A model generated the notes under the pieces. That model made no database searches. It was not told where the DNA came from and saw nothing but the letters and a program-made list of their open reading frames with translations. From Halomonas sp. 54_146 (GTDB lineage Bacteria > Pseudomonadota > Gammaproteobacteria > Pseudomonadales > Halomonadaceae): a DNA stretch of 64,000 bases. Positions 44,140 through 55,647 of the stretch are shown in pieces. The DNA lies in the NCBI RefSeq assembly GCF_001507855.1, contig NZ_LGEN01000003.1, positions 1 to 64,000 on the forward strand, given 5' to 3'. The stretch's first letter is position 1. Every line of letters begins with the position of its first letter. The position numbers and the translations under genes were made by a program.

Positions 44140-45738
44140 TTAGCCAAACTGGTTCATGGTGTTGTCTTTACCGCCGGCTTTGAGTGCTGCATCGCCGTGG
44201 AAGAACTCTTTGTGGTCATCACCGATATTGGAGCCAGCCATATCCTGGTGGCGAACCGTGGCGATTCCCTGGCGAATTTCCTGGCGCTGTACGCCTTTCA
44301 CGTAAGCCAGCATACCTTCGTCGCCGAAGTAGCCTTTTGCCAGGTTGTCGGTAGACAGCGCCGCCGTGTGGTAAGTCGGCAGAGTGATTAAGTGGTGGAA
44401 GATACCCGCTTCGCGAGAAGAGTCGCGTTGGAAGTTGCGTGTCCACTCATCGGCTAACTGGCCAAGCTCGGTGTTGTCGTATTCAACGCTCATCAGCTGG
44501 TCACGCTGGTAAGCGGAAACGTCTTTACCTTCTTTCTCCCATGCATCAAACACTTGCTGACGGAAGTTGAGCGTCCAGTTGAAAGACGGTGAGTTGTTGT
44601 AGACCAGTTTTGCGTCAGGGCAAACTTCGCGAATGCGGTTAACCATGCTCGCAATCTGGCCAACGTGAGGCTTCTCGGTTTCGATCCACAGAAGGTCAGC
44701 GCCGTTTTGCAGGCTGGTGATGCAGTCAAGAATAACGCGGTCTTCGCCGGTGCCTGCTTTGAACTGGTACAGGCCTGATGCCAAACGCTTGGGTTTAACC
44801 AGTTTACCGTTTTGCTTAATCACCACGTCGCCGTTGTTGATGTCGTCAGCGTTCTCAATAATATCGCCATCGAGGAAGCTGTTGTACTGGTCGCCCAGAT
44901 CGCCTGGCTCGTTGGTGACGGCAATTTTCTGCGTCAGGCCAGCGCCGAGTGAGTCGGTACGCGCAACGATAACGCCATCTTCAATGCCGAGTTCCAAAAA
45001 GGCGTAACGCACGGCGTTGATTTTGGCCAGGAAGTCTTCATGGGGAACGGTGACTTTGCCATCCTGGTGACCGCACTGCTTCTCATCAGAGACCTGGTTT
45101 TCCAGCTGGATGCAGCAGGCGCCTGCTTCAATAAACTTCTTGGCTAGCAGGTATGTGGCTTCTGCGTTACCAAAGCCTGCATCAATATCGGCAATGATCG
45201 GTACGATATGGGTTTCGTAGTTATCAATTTTGCTGATCAGTTCTTGCTCTTTCGTTTTGTCACCCGCCTCTTTAGCATCATCCAGCGCGCGGAACAGGTG
45301 GTTAAGTTCCCAAGCATCGGCTTGTTTTAGGAAGGTGTAGAGCTCTTCGATCAGATCCGCAACGGAGGTCTTTTCATGCATGGATTGGTCGGGCAGCGGG
45401 CCAAACTCGGAGCGCAGCGCGGCGACCATCCAGCCAGACAGGTACAGGTAGCTACGTTTGGTGGTGCCAAAGTGCTTTTTGATTGAGATTAGCTTCTGTT
45501 GACCAATAAAGCCGTGCCAGCAGCCCAGTGACTGGGTGTACTTTGCGGTATCGGCATCATAGGCGGCCATATCTTCGCGCATGATTTTGGCGGTGTAGCG
45601 AGCGATGTCCAGGCCGGTGTGAAAGCGGTTTTGAGCACGCATACGGGCGGCGTACTCAGGTTTGATGGCTTCCCATTTGCCGCCTTGTGCTTCGCGTAGT
45701 TGGGCCATGGCTTTGATATCGTCGAGTAGTCCTGACAT
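44140..45738 (-). CDS. aceA: isocitrate lyase, long form
   Basis: Splits isocitrate into glyoxylate and succinate, the first step of the glyoxylate shunt, needed for growth on acetate or fatty acids. 532 residues, the longer form as in Pseudomonas rather than the 434-residue E. coli type. Active-site cysteine in DEKQCGHQDGK near residue 223; metal and substrate segments IVPIIADIDAGFGNAEATYLL and VYNNSPSFNWTLNF are present. GAGGG before the start. Its own promoter region carries a 16-bp repeat block. Confidence 0.97.
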   Translation of the reverse strand: MSGLLDDIKAMAQLREAQGGKWEAIKPEYAARMRAQNRFHTGLDIARYTAKIMREDMAAYDADTAKYTQSLGCWHGFIGQQKLISIKKHFGTTKRSYLYLSGWMVAALRSEFGPLPDQSMHEKTSVADLIEELYTFLKQADAWELNHLFRALDDAKEAGDKTKEQELISKIDNYETHIVPIIADIDAGFGNAEATYLLAKKFIEAGACCIQLENQVSDEKQCGHQDGKVTVPHEDFLAKINAVRYAFLELGIEDGVIVARTDSLGAGLTQKIAVTNEPGDLGDQYNSFLDGDIIENADDINNGDVVIKQNGKLVKPKRLASGLYQFKAGTGEDRVILDCITSLQNGADLLWIETEKPHVGQIASMVNRIREVCPDAKLVYNNSPSFNWTLNFRQQVFDAWEKEGKDVSAYQRDQLMSVEYDNTELGQLADEWTRNFQRDSSREAGIFHHLITLPTYHTAALSTDNLAKGYFGDEGMLAYVKGVQRQEIRQGIATVRHQDMAGSNIGDDHKEFFHGDAALKAGGKDNTMNQFG

Positions 45739-45756
45739 GAGCTAACCCTCTTTTTT

Positions 45757-45804
45757 GGTCGTGATGGTGTTTGGACGTAGTAGTGTTTGGTCGTGATAAC
45801 GTTT
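45757..45804. repeat. 16-bp tandem repeat, 3 copies
   Basis: GGTCGTGATGGTGTTT at 45757, GGACGTAGTAGTGTTT at 45773, GGTCGTGATAACGTTT at 45789; about 20 bases upstream of the aceA start codon. Confidence 0.9.
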
Positions 45805-46097
45805 TTAATATCAGTGTTTGTTTATGTTGCACCTGCGAAGTTGCACTCAGCATCATCGAATTTCGCGTTTTTGTCTTTACGCCAATCGTCTCTAATCCAA
45901 TCGTCTTAGGAGTAGAGCCCGCAGTGTTAAAGGCATCAACCGCTTCGCTATGACGCTGCAATGCAATAACTATCCACTAGGTTGGCTCATTCAACAATTG
46001 ACACTTGGGGGCACAGGGCGTTGTAACCTGACTACAGCGGGGTAGCAAAGGGGTGGGTTTGTGTAGTGGTTTTTCGTCAGGTGGGCGTCAAGAGAGC

Positions 46098-46125
46098 ATA
46101 AAAAAGCACTGCCGGAGCAGTGCTA
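46098..46125 (-). terminator. terminator of the roxA-GNAT unit
   Basis: On the minus strand AGCACTGC-TCCG-GCAGTGCT followed by T6. Confidence 0.93.
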
Positions 46126-46146
46126 GAGATTCATCAAGCTAGTTAA

Positions 46147-46572
46147 TTACGCGAGCGAAAGCGTCATTTCCCGGTGGGGGATGCCCGCATCCAGAAACTC
46201 ATCGCCGTGGGCGACGAAGCCGAGACGTTGATAAAATGCCAAGGCATGAACCTGCGAACTTAGCGCTGCTTGAGCGTGGCCCGCATGGCGAGCCGCCTCA
46301 ATTGCCGACCGCATCAGCAGTGCGCCAATGCCCGTGCTGCGGGCACCTGCAAGCACCGCGACACGGCCAATATGCCCATCAGGCAGCAGGCGGGCCGTGC
46401 CTACCGGTTGCCCGTCAAGCATGGCCAGAAAGTGCTGGCACTCAGGGTCCAGGCCATCCCACTCTTCCTCCTGAGGCACGTTCTGCTCGTCGATAAAGAC
46501 TGCTCGCCGAATCTCACTGGCCGCCGAGCCAAGGGTGTCCCAGTCGCCGGTGCTAATGCTTGCCACTGCCAT
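46147..46572 (-). CDS. GNAT family N-acetyltransferase
   Basis: 141 residues. Acetyl-CoA binding motif A is GRVAVLAGARSTGIGALLMRSAI with the Q/R-x-x-G-x-G/A pattern; motif B is ALAFYQRLGFVAHGDEFLDAGIPH. The N-terminal IRRAVFIDEQNVPQEEEWDG is typical of the ElaA/YjcF-like group. Substrate unknown. It follows roxA by three bases and so is translated from the same message. Confidence 0.88.
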   Translation of the reverse strand: MAVASISTGDWDTLGSAASEIRRAVFIDEQNVPQEEEWDGLDPECQHFLAMLDGQPVGTARLLPDGHIGRVAVLAGARSTGIGALLMRSAIEAARHAGHAQAALSSQVHALAFYQRLGFVAHGDEFLDAGIPHREMTLSLA

Positions 46573-46575
46573 TAA

Positions 46576-47769
46576 TTAATATTCCTCGTCGTCATCACCT
46601 TCATCATCACTCATAAAGCCGAGGCTGCCGGAGTTAACCAGCTGTGTAAGCAGTGCCGCTGCGCCCTCAAGCTCAAGGTCATCGGCGTAAAGCGGCGTGG
46701 TGTCGGCTAGGCGCTTGGCTAACTCTGCCGGGCAAGCATGGCCGTCGCCATCCACAAACAGCGTGGTGCCGCTGGCATCACTACGCCAGGCGAAGCGCGA
46801 ACCGGGCATATGATAGAGCGGATCACCATCTTGTAGTTGAGCAACAAGCGCCGCTTCGTCCAACGGCGTTTCTAGTGGTACTACTTGATCGACATATTTT
46901 GGCTGAGTCATTACTCGGCCAAACCACTGAGCGACCTGGGTAGGATTATCCAGCGTTGAGATAATCAGCTGGCGCATACGCTCGACCGCAGTGTCATCCA
47001 GTTCACCTGCCTGCTGAGCAGGCGCCATGCCCGCATCGCTGTAACGCTGGGAAGCAGGCAGCTGCTCGCCCAGGTAGTCAGCGTAGGAGGTGATGGCCTC
47101 ATCGGCGGAAGGTGCGCGAAAACCAATCGAGATGGTCATGCAGTCATCGCTCTGGCTAACGCCGTGGTGCGCCCAGCCAGGAGGAAGATAAAGCATGTCG
47201 CCGGGTTCAAGCACCCAGTCAGAGTCTGTCTCTACGGTGAATTCCTGCAAAATGCGCAGGTCGATACCTTGGATAATGGGGGCATCGTCGGTCAGTTTGC
47301 CGCCCAGCTGCCAGCGGCGGTGGCCACTGGCTTGGAGTAAAAAGACATCGTATTGGTCAATGTGCGCGCCCACATTGCCGCCAGGAGGCGCGTAGCTGAT
47401 CATTACGTCATCGAGCCGCCAGCGGGGCAGGAAGTCAAACTCATCCAGCAGCGCCGCCACCGAGGGCACGTAGTGGTCAACTGCCTGAACCAGCAGGCTC
47501 CAGTTAGTTTCTGGCAGCCGCTCAAAAGTGGCTTCATCGAAAGGGCCATGGGAGACCTGCCATGGGCCATCGGGCCCATCCTCTTCAACCAGGCGCGCCT
47601 CAATGCCTGGCTCGCAGGCGAGCCCCGCTAGTTCATCGGCCTCAATGGGGCTAATGAAATCGGGCATCGCGCCGCGGATCAGCAGCGGCTTTTGCTGCCA
47701 ATAATTGGCCAAGAAGTCTGCGGCAGTAAGGTCGCCCAGCAGGGTGAGAGGCTTATCGTGATGGCTCAT
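46576..47769 (-). CDS. roxA: ribosomal protein uL16 3-arginine hydroxylase (JmjC-type oxygenase)
   Basis: 397 residues, homologue of YcfD/RoxA, a 2-oxoglutarate and Fe(II) dependent oxygenase that hydroxylates an arginine of ribosomal protein L16. The iron motif HxD is in NVGAHIDQYDVFLLQASGHRRW, and the distal histidine in PGWAHHGVSQSDDCMTISIGFRAP. N-terminal LLGDLTAADFLANYWQQKPLLIRG is characteristic. The C-terminal tail is very acidic (DDEGDDDEEY). AGGA upstream of the start. Lies beside purB, as in Pseudomonas from memory. Confidence 0.92.
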   Translation of the reverse strand: MSHHDKPLTLLGDLTAADFLANYWQQKPLLIRGAMPDFISPIEADELAGLACEPGIEARLVEEDGPDGPWQVSHGPFDEATFERLPETNWSLLVQAVDHYVPSVAALLDEFDFLPRWRLDDVMISYAPPGGNVGAHIDQYDVFLLQASGHRRWQLGGKLTDDAPIIQGIDLRILQEFTVETDSDWVLEPGDMLYLPPGWAHHGVSQSDDCMTISIGFRAPSADEAITSYADYLGEQLPASQRYSDAGMAPAQQAGELDDTAVERMRQLIISTLDNPTQVAQWFGRVMTQPKYVDQVVPLETPLDEAALVAQLQDGDPLYHMPGSRFAWRSDASGTTLFVDGDGHACPAELAKRLADTTPLYADDLELEGAAALLTQLVNSGSLGFMSDDEGDDDEEY

Positions 47770-47803
47770 GGCTGTTCCTGGCGTTAGTAAGATGGCGTAA
47801 TGA

Positions 47804-49275
<1,472 letters not shown>

Positions 49276-49307
49276 TCAAGCGCAAGACGTTTAAATAGAT
49301 GAGCGGA

Positions 49308-49949
49308 CTAGCTGAGGCTGTCTAGCGCACGACGAAGCGCTTTGCGCTGGAAGACCAGCTTCCAGCGTCGCCCGCCTTGCTGGTGCCACAATAGCCCAAA
49401 GCGAATGCCCGCCATTAAGCAGGCGCGCACCCGCTCGGGCATCATGCGGCTTTGCAGTAGCGAAGGGTCGCCTTGCACCACAATGCGGGTTTTGAAGGTG
49501 GAAATGGTCTCTTGGTAGGCTTCACCTAGGCTTGCAATCACGTTTTCATGGGTGGTGCCGAAGTGCTCGGCTTGCCCTTGAATGCGGGTAAGCTTCTGGC
49601 CGAGTGAATCCATCATAGCGGTGTTGGTGCGCAGCTTATTCATTAGCAGCAGCAGCGAAAAGCCGTAGCGCAGCACCACTGGGTTCGCCTGCTTGCGACC
49701 CACCAACGCTTCCAGCGTATCCAGGCCGCGGCGAAGGTTGTTGGGGTGCCCGCCGTAAATGGCTTCAAAGCTTGGCGGGTTGGTATCCACGGTGGCCTGA
49801 ATCAGCGTTTCCCAGGCGCGAGTGTCGACCTGGCCGGTGCGGGCGAGCTCGTCGACTAGGCTGGCGGCTTGAAACACGCCAGCCAAGGCAAGCGCCTGGC
49901 GGGCGGCCGGGGAATCTGGGGCGCGATGAATCGGCGTGGTGGGATTCAT
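49308..49949 (-). CDS. hflD: high-frequency lysogenization protein HflD
   Basis: 213 residues, all-helical, peripheral to the inner membrane. [22 protein letters not shown] and [26 protein letters not shown] are diagnostic. In E. coli HflD affects the lysis-lysogeny choice of lambda by acting on CII; its host role is less clear. The ATG at 49949 overlaps the mnmA stop by four bases; the longer open frame up to 50054 lies inside mnmA and is not conserved. Confidence 0.93.
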   Translation of the reverse strand: MNPTTPIHRAPDSPAARQALALAGVFQAASLVDELARTGQVDTRAWETLIQATVDTNPPSFEAIYGGHPNNLRRGLDTLEALVGRKQANPVVLRYGFSLLLLMNKLRTNTAMMDSLGQKLTRIQGQAEHFGTTHENVIASLGEAYQETISTFKTRIVVQGDPSLLQSRMMPERVRACLMAGIRFGLLWHQQGGRRWKLVFQRKALRRALDSLS

Positions 49950-51091
49950 GCAGCAGCCTCCGTGGGTTTTTTCCAGGTAGCGCGGATAACGCCGCCGCCC
50001 AAGCAAATGTCGCCATCGTAAAGAACCAGCGATTGGCCAGGGGTGACCGCCCACTGCGGGTCGTCGAAGGTGACCTCTACACCGCCGTCGGGCAGCACGC
50101 GCATTTCGCAGCCACAGTCGCTTTGCCGGTAGCGGGTCTTGGCAGTAAAGCGGCCCTGTTGAACCGGCGGCTCGCCCGCTACCCAGTCCATGGCTTCTGT
50201 CGCCAATATGTCCGAGAAGAGCAGCGGGTCATGCTTACCCTGCACGGCGATCAAAACGTTCCGATCAAGGTCTTTGGCCGCCACGTACCAGGGCTCTTCT
50301 GAGTAGTTGGCAAGCCCGCCAATGCCCAGACCCTGGCGCTGGCCTAAGGTGTAGTACATCAACCCCATATGTTCGCCAATTACATCGCCATCGGGCGTTT
50401 CGATGTTGCCAGGCTGTGCGGGTAGGTATTGCTGCAGGAAATCGCGAAAACGCCGCTCGCCGATAAAGCAGATACCGGTGGAGTCTTTTTTCTTGGCGGT
50501 AATTAACCCGTGCTGTTCAGCTAAGGCACGCACGGCGGGTTTTTCCAGCTCACCCACGGGGAACAGCGTGCGGGCAATGGCGGCTTCTGGCACCGCGTGC
50601 AGGAAGTAGCTTTGATCTTTGTTGCCATCCAGGCCTTTTAGCAGGCGCGGGCGTCCTTCACGCACGCCTTGCCGCACATAGTGGCCGGTAGCGATTTTCT
50701 CAGCCCCCAGCATTTCGGCGTACTCAAGGAACACCTTAAACTTGATTTCCCGGTTGCACAGAATGTCCGGGTTGGGCGTTCGGCCGGCCTTGTATTCGGC
50801 TAAAAAGTGCTCGAAGACGTTATCCCAATACTCTGCGGCAAAGTTGGCGGTATGCAGTTTGATACCCAGCTTTTCGCAGACGGCTTCGGCGTCGGCGAGA
50901 TCTTCTTTAGCTGTGCAGTACTCGGTGCCGTCGTCTTCATCCCAGTTTTTCATAAACAAACCTTCCACCTCATAGCCTTGCTGCATGAGGAGAAGGGCAG
51001 AAACGGACGAATCGACGCCGCCAGACATCCCGACAATCACTTTGCCGTTAGTGGAGGGCTTAGCGGTGGATGACATAGCAGTGGATGGCAT
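49946..51091 (-). CDS. mnmA: tRNA 2-thiouridylase
   Basis: Thiolates U34 of tRNA-Lys, -Glu and -Gln. 381 residues. PP-loop [13 protein letters not shown]; the nucleophile cysteine is in [13 protein letters not shown] and the persulfide cysteine in [12 protein letters not shown]. The N-terminus [14 protein letters not shown] is a duplicated sequence with three possible ATG starts (51097, 51091, 51076); I choose 51091 because AGGA lies five bases upstream. Couples to hflD (ATGA). Confidence 0.95.
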   Translation of the reverse strand: MPSTAMSSTAKPSTNGKVIVGMSGGVDSSVSALLLMQQGYEVEGLFMKNWDEDDGTEYCTAKEDLADAEAVCEKLGIKLHTANFAAEYWDNVFEHFLAEYKAGRTPNPDILCNREIKFKVFLEYAEMLGAEKIATGHYVRQGVREGRPRLLKGLDGNKDQSYFLHAVPEAAIARTLFPVGELEKPAVRALAEQHGLITAKKKDSTGICFIGERRFRDFLQQYLPAQPGNIETPDGDVIGEHMGLMYYTLGQRQGLGIGGLANYSEEPWYVAAKDLDRNVLIAVQGKHDPLLFSDILATEAMDWVAGEPPVQQGRFTAKTRYRQSDCGCEMRVLPDGGVEVTFDDPQWAVTPGQSLVLYDGDICLGGGVIRATWKKPTEAAA

Positions 51092-51095
51092 AGGC
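51066..51095. repeat. 15-bp tandem duplication covering the mnmA start
   Basis: GTGGATGACATAGCA at 51066 and GTGGATGGCATAGGC at 51081; on the minus strand each copy contains an ATG. Confidence 0.85.
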
Positions 51096-51173
51096 ATCCT
51101 CAGTAAAAAGTGTGCAAGAGATTGGGCGACGATTATACACGATGGGGGGTGGCCTTGCGTACTGCGCTCGGCT

Positions 51174-51614
51174 TCACTCCCGAATCACCGCCAGTGGATA
51201 ACAAAGCCCGCTGAGCGCATCTTCAATACGTTTGAGTACCAGCGGGCTGCGTAGGCGAGCCTGTTGATCTAGCGCGCGTATTTGCGCCAGCGTTAACCAA
51301 TGGGTGGCGGTAATATCAGGGTCAAGAGCGAGATCGAGCTGATTAAGCGGCTCGGCAATAAAGCCATGGCTGTGGAAGGTCTGCCCATCGTCGGTATGAA
51401 ATACATACAGCCCCAGATAACCGGTGAGCGACACGCGCCAGGCGGTTTCTTCCTGCACTTCGCGCAGAATAGCGGCCATGGGGCCTTCGCCGGGTTCGAT
51501 ATGCCCGGCGGGCTGGTTAAACACGCTGTATGGGCCGCCGCGCTGTTCTTCTACCAGCAAATAGCGCTCACCCTGCTGAATCACGCAGGCTGCCGTGCTG
51601 CGAATTAGGCTCAT
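51174..51614 (-). CDS. nudJ: phosphatase NudJ (Nudix hydrolase)
   Basis: 146 residues. The Nudix box is [23 protein letters not shown], beginning near residue 37. From synteny with E. coli (rluE-nudJ-mnmA) it is NudJ, which hydrolyses thiamine pyrophosphates and nucleoside di- or triphosphates. Overlaps the rluE stop by four bases, with AGGAAG upstream. Confidence 0.92.
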   Translation of the reverse strand: MSLIRSTAACVIQQGERYLLVEEQRGGPYSVFNQPAGHIEPGEGPMAAILREVQEETAWRVSLTGYLGLYVFHTDDGQTFHSHGFIAEPLNQLDLALDPDITATHWLTLAQIRALDQQARLRSPLVLKRIEDALSGLCYPLAVIRE

Positions 51615-52249
51615 GATGGCTTCCTGCGTTTTGTGGTGGGCCGCGCTCGTTGATCTTTTAGCTTCTTGGCTATTCGCTGATTAGGCGGCGGATTAGTCGG
51701 CTGGGGTGCGTGTAAAATTTCTTTGCGCCATTGGCCGGGGGCTAAGCCATCCAGCCGCCAGGGGCCAATCGCTACGCGAATCAAACGCAGCGTTGGAAAA
51801 CCGACATGGGCGGTCATACGGCGCACTTGGCGGTTGCGCCCTTCATTGATGGTTAGCTCTAACCAGCTGGTTGAAGGGTGGCGTTTGGGGTCGATAGCGG
51901 GCTGGCGCGGCGCGGTAATGGGGGGCGCTATTTGGCGTGCCTTGGCGGGCAGAGTAGGGCCATCTTTTAGCGTAATGCCCTGGCGCAGCGCTTTTAACGC
52001 CGCCTCATCAATGTGCCCCTCGACCTGAGCCCAGTACGTTTTGGGCTGTTTGTGACGGGGGTGGGCAATACGGTGAATGAGGCTGCCGTCATCGCTTAAT
52101 AGCAGCAGGCCTTCCGAATCATAATCAAGCCGCCCGGCGGCATACACGCCCGGCACCGTAATGACATCGGCTAATGTGTCTCGGCCTTGCTTATCGGTAA
52201 ACTGAGAGAGCATACGGTAGGGTTTATGCAGTAAATATAAAGTGCTCAT
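51611..52249 (-). CDS. rluE: 23S rRNA pseudouridine(2457) synthase
   Basis: Makes a pseudouridine in 23S rRNA. 212 residues of the RsuA/RluE type without an S4 domain. Catalytic aspartate in GRLDYDSEGLLLLSDDG; the signature INEGRNRQVRRMTAHVGFPTLRLIRV follows. The C-terminal 30 residues are very basic and proline-rich, probably RNA-binding. Divergent from icd, as in E. coli. Confidence 0.93.
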   Translation of the reverse strand: MSTLYLLHKPYRMLSQFTDKQGRDTLADVITVPGVYAAGRLDYDSEGLLLLSDDGSLIHRIAHPRHKQPKTYWAQVEGHIDEAALKALRQGITLKDGPTLPAKARQIAPPITAPRQPAIDPKRHPSTSWLELTINEGRNRQVRRMTAHVGFPTLRLIRVAIGPWRLDGLAPGQWRKEILHAPQPTNPPPNQRIAKKLKDQRARPTTKRRKPS

Positions 52250-52526
52250 GATCTCTTTAGGGGTTGCCCTTGATTTGTCGACAATCTCTCATGTGATTAA
52301 AATGCAGCGCTGGTATACTTTTCAAAACGGTCTCAATAACCAGTTCAGCAATCAGCGCAACAGCCAACGATCGATCATTGAGAAAGCTAGAAAAGCTAGA
52401 TTAGAAAAGCTAGATAAAGCCAAATAAAACGGCCCCGCCTGCTTCGCGGCATGGTCTCTCGTTGAATAAGTCGCGTCGCTCAGGGTCTTTATAATCACAG
52501 CGATAGAAAAAAGAGGTTAACGCAAA
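52250..52526. other. rluE-icd intergenic region
   Basis: 277 bases without a supported gene. AAAGCTAG recurs at 52383, 52392 and 52406 (periods 9 and 14), a degenerate short tandem repeat. Otherwise nothing recognised. Confidence 0.55.
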
Positions 52527-54764
52527 ATGTCGAAAACGCCGAAGATCATTTACACGCTCACCGACGAGGCACCTGCGCTCGCAACATATTCTTTGCTACC
52601 GATTATTGACGCCTTCACCGACGCTGCGGGTATCGAAGTGGAAACCCGGGATATCTCCCTGGCGGCGCGCGTTCTTTCTTTATTTCCCGACTATTTGACC
52701 GAAGAACAGCGTATTGAAGACCACCTGGCCGAGCTGGGTGCACTGGCCAAGGTTCCCGAAGCCAATATTATCAAGTTACCGAATATCAGTGCTTCCATGC
52801 CGCAGCTGCGCGCCGTCATCAAAGAGCTGCAGGAGCAGGGCTACGCACTGCCTGAATACCCTGACGACCCAAGCAGCGATGAAGAAAAAGATATCAAAGC
52901 GCGCTACGACAAAGTGAAAGGCAGCGCGGTTAACCCCGTATTGCGTGAAGGTAACTCCGACCGCCGTGCACCAAAGGCCGTCAAAGAGTACGCCCGCAAG
53001 TACCCGCATTCCATGGGGGAGTGGAGTCAGGCATCGCGTACCCACGTTTCGCACATGCACAGTGGCGACTTCTACCACGGCGAGAAGTCGATCACCCTGG
53101 ACCGCGCCCGCAACGTCAAGATGGAGCTGATCACTGCCAGCGGTGAAACCAAAGTGCTCAAGCCGCGGGTCGAACTGCTGGAAGGCGAAATCATCGACAG
53201 CATGTTTATGAGCAAGAAAGCACTGCTGGACTTTTACGAGCGTGAAATCGAGGATGCCCGCAAGACCGGCGTGATGTTCTCACTGCACGTAAAAGCAACG
53301 ATGATGAAAGTCTCGCACCCGATTGTGTTCGGTCACTGCGTTAAAATTTTCTACAAAGACGCTTTTGAGAAGCACGGTGAGCTGTTCAAAGAGCTGGGTG
53401 TCGATGTTAATAACGGTATCGCTAACCTTTACGACAAGATTGCGACCTTGCCAGAATCCCAGCGTGATGAAGTCATCAGTGACCTGCATGCCTGCCATGA
53501 CAAGCGCCCTGAACTGGCGATGGTTGATTCGGCGCGCGGCATCACCAACTTCCACTCGCCCAGCGATGTGATTGTCGATGCTTCGATGCCCGCGATGATT
53601 CGTGCCGGCGGCAAGATGTACGGTGCTGACGGTCGTCTCAAAGACGTCAAGGCAGTGATGCCAGAGTCGACATTCGCGCGTATTTACCAGGAAATGATCA
53701 ATTTCTGTAAATGGCACGGTGCGTTTGATCCGGCCACGATGGGCACCGTGCCCAACGTTGGTTTGATGGCGCAAAAAGCCGAAGAGTACGGCTCTCACGA
53801 CAAAACCTTTGAAATTTCGGAAGACGGTGTTGCTAACATCACCGACCTGGACACGGGCGAAGTGCTGCTGTCGCAAAACGTGGAGCAGGGCGATATTTGG
53901 CGGATGTGCCAGGTTAAAGACGCACCGATTCGCGACTGGGTGAAGTTGGCCGTGGAGCGCTGCCGTGATTCGGGTATGCCGACAGTATTCTGGCTCGACC
54001 CTTACCGCCCGCACGAGAACGAGCTGATCAAAAAGGTCAAAACGTACCTCAAGGATCACGACACCGAAGGGCTTGAAATCCATATCATGTCCCAGGTGCG
54101 GGCAATGCGTTACACCCTGGAGCGTGTGATTCGTGGCCTGGATACTATCTCGGTGACGGGCAACATTCTCCGTGATTACCTGACCGACCTCTTCCCAATT
54201 CTTGAGCTGGGCACCAGTGCCAAAATGCTGTCTATCGTTCCCTTGATGGATGGCGGCGGCCTGTTTGAAACGGGTGCCGGTGGTTCCGCACCGAAGCACG
54301 TTCAGCAGCTGCTGGAAGAGAACCACCTGCGTTGGGACAGCCTGGGCGAGTTTTTGGCGCTGGTGGCCTCTTTGGAACACCTTGCCAAACGCTTTGGCAA
54401 CGACCGTGCTAAGCTGCTGGCGAAAGCGCTGGATGAAGCGAACGGCAAGTTCCTTGAAAGCAACAAATCACCGTCACGCAAAGTGGGTGAGCTAGACAAC
54501 CGCGGCAGCCATTTCTATTTAGCGCTTTACTGGGCTGAAGCCTTGGCGGCTCAGGATCAAGACGCGGATCTGAAAGCACGCTTTGCCCGCCTTGCCGAAA
54601 CGCTGAAAGCCAATGAAACTAAAATCATTGACGAGCTTAATAGCGTTCAAGGGCAGCCCGTTGACCTTAAAGGCTATTATCACCCCAGCGGAGAGTTGGC
54701 CGGCCAGGTCATGCGTCCGAGCAAAACGCTCAACGAAGCGCTTGCTATGGTGGCAAACGGCTAA
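52527..54764 (+). CDS. icd: NADP-dependent isocitrate dehydrogenase, monomeric type
   Basis: Oxidises isocitrate to 2-oxoglutarate with NADP+. At 745 residues it is the monomeric type (IDH-II), unrelated in overall architecture to the 416-residue dimeric enzyme of E. coli. Typical blocks: [51 protein letters not shown] (catalytic lysine), and [14 protein letters not shown]. It competes with aceA for isocitrate. It lies where E. coli has its dimeric icd next to rluE. A 15-bp repeat starts at its last codon. Confidence 0.97.
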   Translation: MSKTPKIIYTLTDEAPALATYSLLPIIDAFTDAAGIEVETRDISLAARVLSLFPDYLTEEQRIEDHLAELGALAKVPEANIIKLPNISASMPQLRAVIKELQEQGYALPEYPDDPSSDEEKDIKARYDKVKGSAVNPVLREGNSDRRAPKAVKEYARKYPHSMGEWSQASRTHVSHMHSGDFYHGEKSITLDRARNVKMELITASGETKVLKPRVELLEGEIIDSMFMSKKALLDFYEREIEDARKTGVMFSLHVKATMMKVSHPIVFGHCVKIFYKDAFEKHGELFKELGVDVNNGIANLYDKIATLPESQRDEVISDLHACHDKRPELAMVDSARGITNFHSPSDVIVDASMPAMIRAGGKMYGADGRLKDVKAVMPESTFARIYQEMINFCKWHGAFDPATMGTVPNVGLMAQKAEEYGSHDKTFEISEDGVANITDLDTGEVLLSQNVEQGDIWRMCQVKDAPIRDWVKLAVERCRDSGMPTVFWLDPYRPHENELIKKVKTYLKDHDTEGLEIHIMSQVRAMRYTLERVIRGLDTISVTGNILRDYLTDLFPILELGTSAKMLSIVPLMDGGGLFETGAGGSAPKHVQQLLEENHLRWDSLGEFLALVASLEHLAKRFGNDRAKLLAKALDEANGKFLESNKSPSRKVGELDNRGSHFYLALYWAEALAAQDQDADLKARFARLAETLKANETKIIDELNSVQGQPVDLKGYYHPSGELAGQVMRPSKTLNEALAMVANG

Positions 54765-54834
54765 GGTTTTAAAAGCTAAGGTTTTAAAAGCTAAGGTTTC
54801 AAAAACCAAGGTTTCATAAACCAACGTTTCACAA
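54760..54834 (+). repeat. 15-bp tandem repeat, 5 copies, starting at the icd stop
   Basis: GCTAAGGTTTTAAAA at 54760 (with the TAA stop) and 54775, GCTAAGGTTTCAAAA at 54790, then diverged copies at 54805 and 54820. Confidence 0.95.
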
Positions 54835-54881
54835 GCAGTTTGCGCGGCCACTGGGTCGAGCGCATGAAAACGCTGCAATAT

Positions 54882-54913
54882 CCCTCGCCCGCCTTAGTGG
54901 GCGAGGGTTTTTT
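54882..54913 (+). terminator. terminator of icd
   Basis: CCCTCGCCC / GGGCGAGGG perfect stem, 8-base loop, followed by T6. Confidence 0.95.
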
Positions 54914-55000
54914 GTCTTACTAGTTTTTGCCTTGCTGGGTAGCGCTACGCCCTAGTGAGTATGCTAATTTTGTATTTTCCATGAACCCTTGCTGATCGGC

Positions 55001-55038
55001 AGCGTCTGAAGGGTAACCAACACCCTTCAGACGCTTTC
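55001..55038 (+). promoter_or_regulatory. stable hairpin just before clpS
   Basis: A perfect 14-bp stem (arms 55001-55014 and 55022-55035, AGCGTCTGAAGGGT and its complement) with a 7-base loop, followed by only TTTC. It may be a second terminator or part of the clpS leader. Confidence 0.6.
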
Positions 55039-55073
55039 ATCGGTCAGTGCCGAGATAACCAACCGTGCTGCTT

Positions 55074-55508
55074 ATGTCCAACCTAGAGAGTTCATCTTTG
55101 GCTACTTTTTCCATGCAAGCAGGAATGACGCGGCCGATTATGTCTAGTAACACTGTGTCTAGTAAAACTGTGTCTAGTAAAACGGTGTCTAGTCACACCA
55201 TGCCCGATGAAGAGGGTGATCTGGCGGTGCAGTCAGCAGAGCCAGCGCTGGCGCAACCGCCGCTTTACAAAGTGGTGCTTCACAATGACGATTACACGCC
55301 GATGGAATTTGTCATTGAAGTGCTGCAAGATTTTTTCAACATGGACAGCGAGACGGCCGTTCAGGTCATGCTCGCGGTACATACTCAAGGAAAGGGCACC
55401 TGTGGTGTGTTTACGCGTGATATAGCGGAAACCAAAAGCTACCAGGTAAACGAGTACGCCCGGGAGTGTGAGCATCCGTTGATAAGTGATATTGAGGCCG
55501 CCAATTAA
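55074..55508 (+). CDS. clpS: ATP-dependent Clp protease adaptor ClpS
   Basis: Recognises proteins with N-terminal Leu, Phe, Tyr or Trp and hands them to ClpA. The conserved core begins at [23 protein letters not shown]; it has the N-degron pocket residues (NDDYTPM) and [19 protein letters not shown]. The core needs only about 100 residues, so the first 42 codons are extra. They include a 15-bp repeat, [20 protein letters not shown]. Starts at 55065, 55074, 55140 or 55200 are all possible; none has a good ribosome site, and 55200 gives a typical ClpS length. Upstream of clpA, as usual. Confidence 0.9.
   Translation: MSNLESSSLATFSMQAGMTRPIMSSNTVSSKTVSSKTVSSHTMPDEEGDLAVQSAEPALAQPPLYKVVLHNDDYTPMEFVIEVLQDFFNMDSETAVQVMLAVHTQGKGTCGVFTRDIAETKSYQVNEYARECEHPLISDIEAAN
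55140..55199 (+). repeat. 15-bp tandem repeat, 4 copies, at the clpS start
   Basis: Copies at 55140, 55155, 55170 and 55185 follow GTGTCTAGTAAAACT; the first begins with ATG and the others with GTG, so each carries an in-frame start codon. Confidence 0.95.
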
Positions 55509-55647
55509 AAACGTTGAGAAAAAATTGGTGGTGAGGCTTGCAACCGTGCCATTTGTACCCGATGTTGAGAATGCCGGTCGATTAAACTGATCCGACGCAA
55601 GCCCTAGGTGGCGATACGCCCTAGGTAGTAGCGAAAAGGGGACTGCC

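Larger units (their letters stand above)
45739..46146. other. aceA upstream region
   Basis: 408 bases with no gene. Contains a 16-bp repeat (45757-45804) close to the aceA start, then sequence with no feature I recognise, and the terminator of the opposite neighbour unit at 46098-46125. Confidence 0.65.
54765..55073 (+). other. icd-clpS intergenic region
   Basis: 309 bases: the 15-bp repeat array, the icd terminator, then a short A+T-rich stretch and a very stable hairpin before clpS. From memory, Pseudomonas has cspD in this place; nothing like it is seen here. Confidence 0.7.

Noticed and set aside
52242-52427. 61-codon gene between rluE and icd
   Set aside because: C-terminal part is only the AAAGCTAG repeat; no ribosome site or homology seen.
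53280-54380. 366-codon antisense frame inside icd
   Set aside because: Shadow of the monomeric isocitrate dehydrogenase, rich in His and Val as is typical for antisense of this codon use.
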